64,000 bases of DNA from Ornithinibacillus xuwenensis (GTDB lineage Bacteria; Bacillota; Bacilli; Bacillales; Amphibacillaceae). Positions within the stretch are counted from its first letter, which is position 1; every line of letters starts with the position of its first letter. A program made the position numbers and the translations under genes. Below, one piece after another: positions 60,120-64,000 of the stretch. The stretch covers positions 62,001 through 126,000 of the forward strand of contig NZ_JBDIML010000006.1 in assembly GCF_039614845.1 (NCBI RefSeq), given 5' to 3'. The notes beneath the pieces are model-generated. The model did no database searches and was not told the origin of the DNA. It worked only from the letters and a program-made list of their open reading frames with translations.

Positions 60120-61406
60120 ATGAAAAAATGGTTAGGACTATTAGTTGCTTTAGTACTATTTGTTGTACTTGCGGCTTGTGGACCAGATGAAGCAAAGGAG
60201 TCAGATAAAGGCGACTCTAATACAGATAATGGAGAAACTGCAAAAGGTGAAATGCCTGAAAAACCTGAAAGCTTAACAATTTGGGTGAATGCAGAGGAAA
60301 AACAAGAGCAAGCAGTAAAACAAATTACAGATAAATACACAGAGGAAACTGGTATTGAAGTTGAACTTGTTCCTATTAATATGCTTGATCAAGTAGAAAA
60401 ATTAGATGTTGAAGGACCTAATGGTAACGGTCCAGATATTATTTTCCAACCACATGATCGTATCGGTGACCTTGCTTTAAAAGGTTTGGTTGATCCTGTA
60501 GATTTAAGTGATGTTGAATCAGAATACACTGACATTGCACTAGATGCAGTAACATATGATGGCCAATACTGGGGTGCGCCAGCAGTAATGGAAACGTATG
60601 CATTGTACTACAATAAATCTTTAGTAGATGCTCCAGAAACAATGGAAGACGTTATGGCTGTAGCTGAGGACTTCACGGATGCTAGTCAAGACAAGTATGG
60701 CTTCTTAATGGAAGCTGCTAACTTCTACTTTGTATATCCTTTCTTCTCAGGATATGGTGCTTATGTATTTGCTAATGATGGCTCAAACTATGACATTAGT
60801 GATGTAGGTCTAGCAAATGAAGGTGCTAAGCAAGGTGGAGAATTAGTTCAATCATGGTTTAACAATGGTTATATCCCACAAGACCTAACTCCGGATATTA
60901 TGAATGGTTTATTTAAAGAAGGAAAAGTTGCTACGGTACTTAACGGTCCTTGGATGGTTCGTGAATACCAAGAAGCATTAGGTGAGGATTTAGGAGTAGT
61001 TCCTCTACCACTACTTGATAATGGTGAGCATCCGAAATCATTTGTAGGTGTGAAATCCTATATGCTTTCTTACTACTCTGAAAACAAAGAGTGGGCAACT
61101 GATTTAATGAAATATATTACGAACGCTGAGAATGCGATGGTTTATTATGCAGTAGCTGGGGAAATTCCTCCACGCCAAGATGCAATTGAAAACTCTATCA
61201 TCGCAGACGATGAAATATATTCTGCATTCGCAGAGCAAACAACTTATGGTGAGCCTATGCCTAACGTTCCTGCTATGCAACAAGTATGGGATCCTATTAA
61301 TAACGCGTTAAGCTTTATTTCTAAGGGTGAGCCTGTAGATGAGGTAATGGAAGAAGCAGCAGAAACGATCTTAAATAACATTGAGGCTTCTGGTGCTAAT
61401 CAATAA
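60120..61406 (+). CDS. mdxE: Maltodextrin ABC transporter substrate-binding lipoprotein
   Basis: 428 residues. Lipoprotein signal with lipobox LAAC, Cys20 lipidated. A short acidic linker is followed by the MalE-type fold: SLTIWVNAEEKQEQAVKQI, PDIIFQPHDRIGDLA, GAPAVMETYALYYNKSLV, ATVLNGPWMVREY. Binds maltodextrins outside the membrane and delivers them to MdxF-MdxG. Strong ribosome site (GGGAGG). A partial terminator after the gene would keep the binding protein in excess over the permeases. Confidence 0.93.
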   Translation: MKKWLGLLVALVLFVVLAACGPDEAKESDKGDSNTDNGETAKGEMPEKPESLTIWVNAEEKQEQAVKQITDKYTEETGIEVELVPINMLDQVEKLDVEGPNGNGPDIIFQPHDRIGDLALKGLVDPVDLSDVESEYTDIALDAVTYDGQYWGAPAVMETYALYYNKSLVDAPETMEDVMAVAEDFTDASQDKYGFLMEAANFYFVYPFFSGYGAYVFANDGSNYDISDVGLANEGAKQGGELVQSWFNNGYIPQDLTPDIMNGLFKEGKVATVLNGPWMVREYQEALGEDLGVVPLPLLDNGEHPKSFVGVKSYMLSYYSENKEWATDLMKYITNAENAMVYYAVAGEIPPRQDAIENSIIADDEIYSAFAEQTTYGEPMPNVPAMQQVWDPINNALSFISKGEPVDEVMEEAAETILNNIEASGANQ

Positions 61407-61417
61407 ATGATGATTCT

Positions 61418-61456
61418 AGTATATGGGGGCTTGTATGCTCCCATATACTATTTATC
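61418..61456 (+). terminator. Attenuating hairpin between mdxE and mdxF
   Basis: AGTATATGGGGGC pairs with GCTCCCATATACT (one G-U) around a 6-base loop, then ATTTATCTTT. Probably partial termination or protection of the mdxE mRNA. Confidence 0.7.
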
Positions 61457-61525
61457 TTTAAAAGAACCCGTATTGAGCATGAGATGATGGAAGGCTTTTA
61501 AGGCATTAATTAGGAGGAAAGAAAC

Positions 61526-62824
61526 ATGGCAAACGACCAAAAAGAGAGGAAAACTGGATTGAGCCGTCCTCGAAATATCGCTACACTGCTATCTGTCATG
61601 GTTCCAGGTCTAGGGCAAATCTATAATCGTCGATTTTTAAAAGGAATTATTTTACTACTCGTAGCAATTTCCTTTTTGGTAACTACTTGGGACTATTTAG
61701 ATATCGGTATTTGGGGATTGTTTACATTAGGTACAATTCCGCATGAGCACCATTCCATACAATTATTATTACAAGGACTAATATCTTTAATTGTATTATT
61801 CTTTGGAATTGCGATCTATATCTATAACATTCGTGATGCAAGAAAAGATGCAATTGCAAGAGAAGAAGGTAGAATAAATCCAACTTTATTAAAAGGAATG
61901 CTAGATTTTTATAATGGTGGATTCCCATATTTTATGATAATACCTGGTTTAATCATGCTAGTATTCATCGTAGTACTTCCATTACTATTTATGCTTTCAC
62001 TAGCTTTCACCGATTATAACCAATATAATGCGCCACCACGCAATCTCTTAAGCTGGGTAGGCATCGATAACTTTGTAGATTTGCTGAAAATGGATATTTG
62101 GAAGGATACATTCTTTAGTGTATTTACCTGGACAATCGTATGGACAGTAGTAGCAACCACTTTACAAATTGTCCTCGGATTTTTCTTAGCTTTGTTAGTA
62201 AATGACAAGCGTGTTAAGTTCAAACGAACGATTCGTACGGTGCTTATCTTACCTTGGGCTGTACCGGCGTTTGTTTCAATCTTAATATTCTCCGCATTGT
62301 TTAACCCTACTTTTGGTGCGATTAACCGTGATATCTTAAGTCAATTTGAAATTATGATTCCATGGTTGTCAGATCCTTTCTGGGCAAAAGTAGCATTAAT
62401 AACGATCCAAACTTGGCTAGGTTTTCCATTTGTGTTTGCGTTGTTTACGGGAGTACTCCAAAGTGTACCGGCTGATATGTATGAAGCGGCGGACGTGGAT
62501 GGTGGATCTCGCTGGCAAAAATTACGACATATTACACTTCCACATGTGCTTTATGCTACAGCACCATTGTTAATCATGCAATACGCTGGGAATTTTAATA
62601 ACTTTAATATTATTTATCTGTTTAATGAAGGAAATCCGGCCGTCCGGGGTCAAAATGCGGGTGGAACCGATATCCTCATTTCATGGGTTTATAAACTGAC
62701 ATTTGAAACGAATAATTACAACATGGCAGCAGCTATCACCATTATTATGGGTATTATTGTAATGGGATTTGCCTTCTTCCAGTTCAGGAAAACAGCTGCA
62801 TTTAAAGAGGAGGGACGTTACTAA
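61526..62824 (+). CDS. mdxF: Maltodextrin ABC transporter permease MdxF
   Basis: 432 residues. N-terminal extension with two or three helices (residues 20-100) as in Gram-positive MalF proteins, then the six-helix permease core. The EAA loop that contacts the ATPase reads EAADVDGGSRWQKLRHITLP. The ATPase MsmX is normally encoded elsewhere and is not in this window. mdxG overlaps the stop by one base. Ribosome site TTAGGAGG. Confidence 0.92.
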   Translation: MANDQKERKTGLSRPRNIATLLSVMVPGLGQIYNRRFLKGIILLLVAISFLVTTWDYLDIGIWGLFTLGTIPHEHHSIQLLLQGLISLIVLFFGIAIYIYNIRDARKDAIAREEGRINPTLLKGMLDFYNGGFPYFMIIPGLIMLVFIVVLPLLFMLSLAFTDYNQYNAPPRNLLSWVGIDNFVDLLKMDIWKDTFFSVFTWTIVWTVVATTLQIVLGFFLALLVNDKRVKFKRTIRTVLILPWAVPAFVSILIFSALFNPTFGAINRDILSQFEIMIPWLSDPFWAKVALITIQTWLGFPFVFALFTGVLQSVPADMYEAADVDGGSRWQKLRHITLPHVLYATAPLLIMQYAGNFNNFNIIYLFNEGNPAVRGQNAGGTDILISWVYKLTFETNNYNMAAAITIIMGIIVMGFAFFQFRKTAAFKEEGRY

Positions 62825-63672
62825 TGGCAATGAAACGCAAAACAAAATCAAAGGTTGAAGTAACGTTCATTTATATCTTTTTCTTGATTATGTTTGTGAT
62901 TATCGGCTATCCATTATTCTGGGCAATCATGATGAGTATCAATCCTGGTACGAATATGCTAGTAACTGATTTATTCCCAGATAGTCCAACATTAGAACAC
63001 TATAAATGGTTATTCACGGATCCGAATAGTGACTATTTAGTTTGGTATAAGAATAGTTTATTTGTGGCTGTGCTGAATGCAGTTGGTTCCGTTGTCATTA
63101 CATCGTTAATTGCGTACGCATTTTCGCGATATAAATTTGTTGGACGTAAATACGGATTATATATGTTCTTATTACTACAGATGTTCCCTGCATTAATGGG
63201 AATGGTTGCGTTATATATCTTGTTAAACACAATAGGTTTAACAGATTCCTTATGGGGATTATTAATCATCTATTTAGGTGGACAAATTCCGTTTAATGCA
63301 TGGCTAGTAAAAGGTTATTTCGATACGATTCCAAAGGAACTAGATGAAGCAGCAAAAATTGATGGTGCAGGTCACCTTCGTATATTTTGGACGATTATGC
63401 TTCCGTTAGCGAAGCCTATCTTAGCGGTTGTAGCGTTATTTAATTTCATGGCTCCGTTCATGGACTTCCTGCTTCCGCGTATCGTTCTAACAAGTCCAGA
63501 GAATTATACACTGGCACTAGGATTATACAACTTTATCAATGATCAGTTCTCAACAAACTTTACACGATTTGCAGCTGGTGCAATTCTAATAGCATTGCCA
63601 ATTGCACTTGTATTCTTACTGCTACAGCGTTATCTAATCTCTGGTCTAACATCTGGAGCAACCAAAGGTTAA
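62824..63672 (+). CDS. mdxG: Maltodextrin ABC transporter permease MdxG
   Basis: 282 residues, six membrane helices, MalG family. EAA loop: ELDEAAKIDGAGHLRIFWTI. Heterodimerises with MdxF. Overlaps mdxF by one base (TAATG) so is translationally coupled. C terminus ends in the usual SGATKG tail. Confidence 0.93.
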   Translation: MAMKRKTKSKVEVTFIYIFFLIMFVIIGYPLFWAIMMSINPGTNMLVTDLFPDSPTLEHYKWLFTDPNSDYLVWYKNSLFVAVLNAVGSVVITSLIAYAFSRYKFVGRKYGLYMFLLLQMFPALMGMVALYILLNTIGLTDSLWGLLIIYLGGQIPFNAWLVKGYFDTIPKELDEAAKIDGAGHLRIFWTIMLPLAKPILAVVALFNFMAPFMDFLLPRIVLTSPENYTLALGLYNFINDQFSTNFTRFAAGAILIALPIALVFLLLQRYLISGLTSGATKG

Positions 63673-63687
63673 TTGGAGAGGTGTACT

Positions 63688-63748
63688 AGAGAACAGGAAC
63701 GATACACCAAAACGATATTTGGCTAGAGTACCTGTTCCTCTGTCCCTT
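63688..63748 (+). other. Hairpin between mdxG and the alpha-glucosidase gene
   Basis: AGAGAACAGG and CCTGTTCCTCT can pair with one bulge over a long loop, and GTCCCTTT follows. Possible attenuator. Confidence 0.4.
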
Positions 63749-63790
63749 TACCATGCAACAACACGAATATGATTAGCAAGGAGAATTTTC

Positions 63791-64000
63791 ATGAAAAAAA
63801 TATGGTGGAAGGAAGCAGTGGCTTACCAAGTATATCCTCGCAGTTTTATGGATTCAAACGGGGATGGCATTGGCGATATTCAAGGTGTTATTTCAAAGCT
63901 TGATTATCTAAAGGATCTTGGGATCGATGTTATTTGGATAAGTCCAGTCTATAAATCGCCAAATGATGATAATGGCTATGATATAAGCGATTATCAGGAT
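63791..64000 (+). CDS. malL: Alpha-glucosidase / oligo-1,6-glucosidase (GH13), 5' part only
   Basis: The window ends after 70 codons. The N terminus, MKKIWWKEAVAYQVYPRSF, then DSNGDGIGDIQGVISKLDYL and NGYDISDYQD, is the standard start of MalL-type GH13 enzymes (the Asp-Gly-rich stretch is their calcium loop). Intracellular; it would release glucose from imported maltodextrins. Downstream of mdxEFG on the same strand, with AAGGAG upstream of the ATG, so part of the same regulon. Confidence 0.85.
   Translation, partial: MKKIWWKEAVAYQVYPRSFMDSNGDGIGDIQGVISKLDYLKDLGIDVIWISPVYKSPNDDNGYDISDYQD

Noticed and set aside
1..64000. CRISPR array, restriction-modification or anti-phage island, prophage or insertion sequence
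   Set aside because: No regular repeat-spacer array, transposase, integrase, nuclease-helicase pair or phage gene is present; the only repeats are the two hairpin copies, the GCTGATA units and short protein-coding repeats.

Overview
The window is 64 kb of chromosome from a low-GC, spore-forming Bacillaceae species. Gene content and protein similarity are Bacillus-like: AsnO, GlpFK, DhaKLM, the YwrABCD set, CvfB, CcdA, YtaF, TopB, YyaL and the MdxEFG maltodextrin importer. Two copies of a long hairpin repeat with GAGGCTGGGACA ends recall intergenic repeats of Oceanobacillus/Virgibacillus-type genomes. The genus is an inference. I see no rRNA, tRNA, CRISPR array, transposase, integrase or phage gene, so this is ordinary chromosome with catabolic and regulatory islands.

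Layout. 0-6.7 kb: asparagine synthetase, then glycerol uptake (glpF-glpK) and PTS-type dihydroxyacetone kinase (dhaKLM). 6.7-13 kb: a membrane-anchored HtrA-like protease with an extreme acidic Tyr/Trp tail, then a ywrC / ywrD-ywrB-ywrA cluster (Lrp-type regulator, gamma-glutamyltransferase, split chromate transporter), and a HAD phosphatase. 13-20.7 kb: single genes (nucleotidyltransferase fold, APH kinase fold, M3 oligopeptidase, glutamate/dicarboxylate symporter, CvfB), the two repeat copies, and a probable structured RNA with its own promoter and terminator. 20.7-26.8 kb: a YtrA-type GntR/ABC operon with a clear palindromic operator, an AEC permease, a lipoprotein, CcdA, and an AhpD-like protein divergent from an Lrp/AsnC regulator.

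26.9-37.6 kb: one large aromatic catabolic operon. A GntR/FCD regulator, apparently on a leaderless mRNA, precedes a DapA-like aldolase, HpaE, HpaB, HpaD, HpaC, phenylalanine dehydrogenase, an orphan 2-oxoacid dehydrogenase E2, HpaG1, HpaG2 and HpaF. Together they would carry tyrosine or 4-hydroxyphenylacetate through homoprotocatechuate meta-cleavage. The hydratase HpaH and partners for the E2 are not present.

38.5-42.4 kb: the most interesting module. A CarH/LitR-type MerR regulator, with both the adenosylcobalamin-capturing Wx9EH motif and the cobalamin ligand motif ExHxxG, is divergent from a soluble PAS chemotaxis transducer followed by an EAL c-di-GMP phosphodiesterase. The shared intergenic region holds three sites with TACA repeated at 11-bp spacing, two of them lying on the two divergent promoters. 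This suggests a B12-based light switch controlling taxis and c-di-GMP.

42.5-56 kb: housekeeping and accessory genes (TopB, ferredoxin, YyaL, an AidB-like acyl-CoA dehydrogenase under a MerR regulator with a decayed MaoC hydratase gene between them, a Sel1-repeat protein, DtpT) and two small genes below the usual ORF cut-off (47021-47158 and 47930-48082). 56-64 kb: starch/maltodextrin utilisation: a surface-anchored alpha-amylase, an intracellular neopullulanase-type enzyme, MdxEFG and the start of an alpha-glucosidase, with three LacI/CcpA-type operators in the divergent control region.
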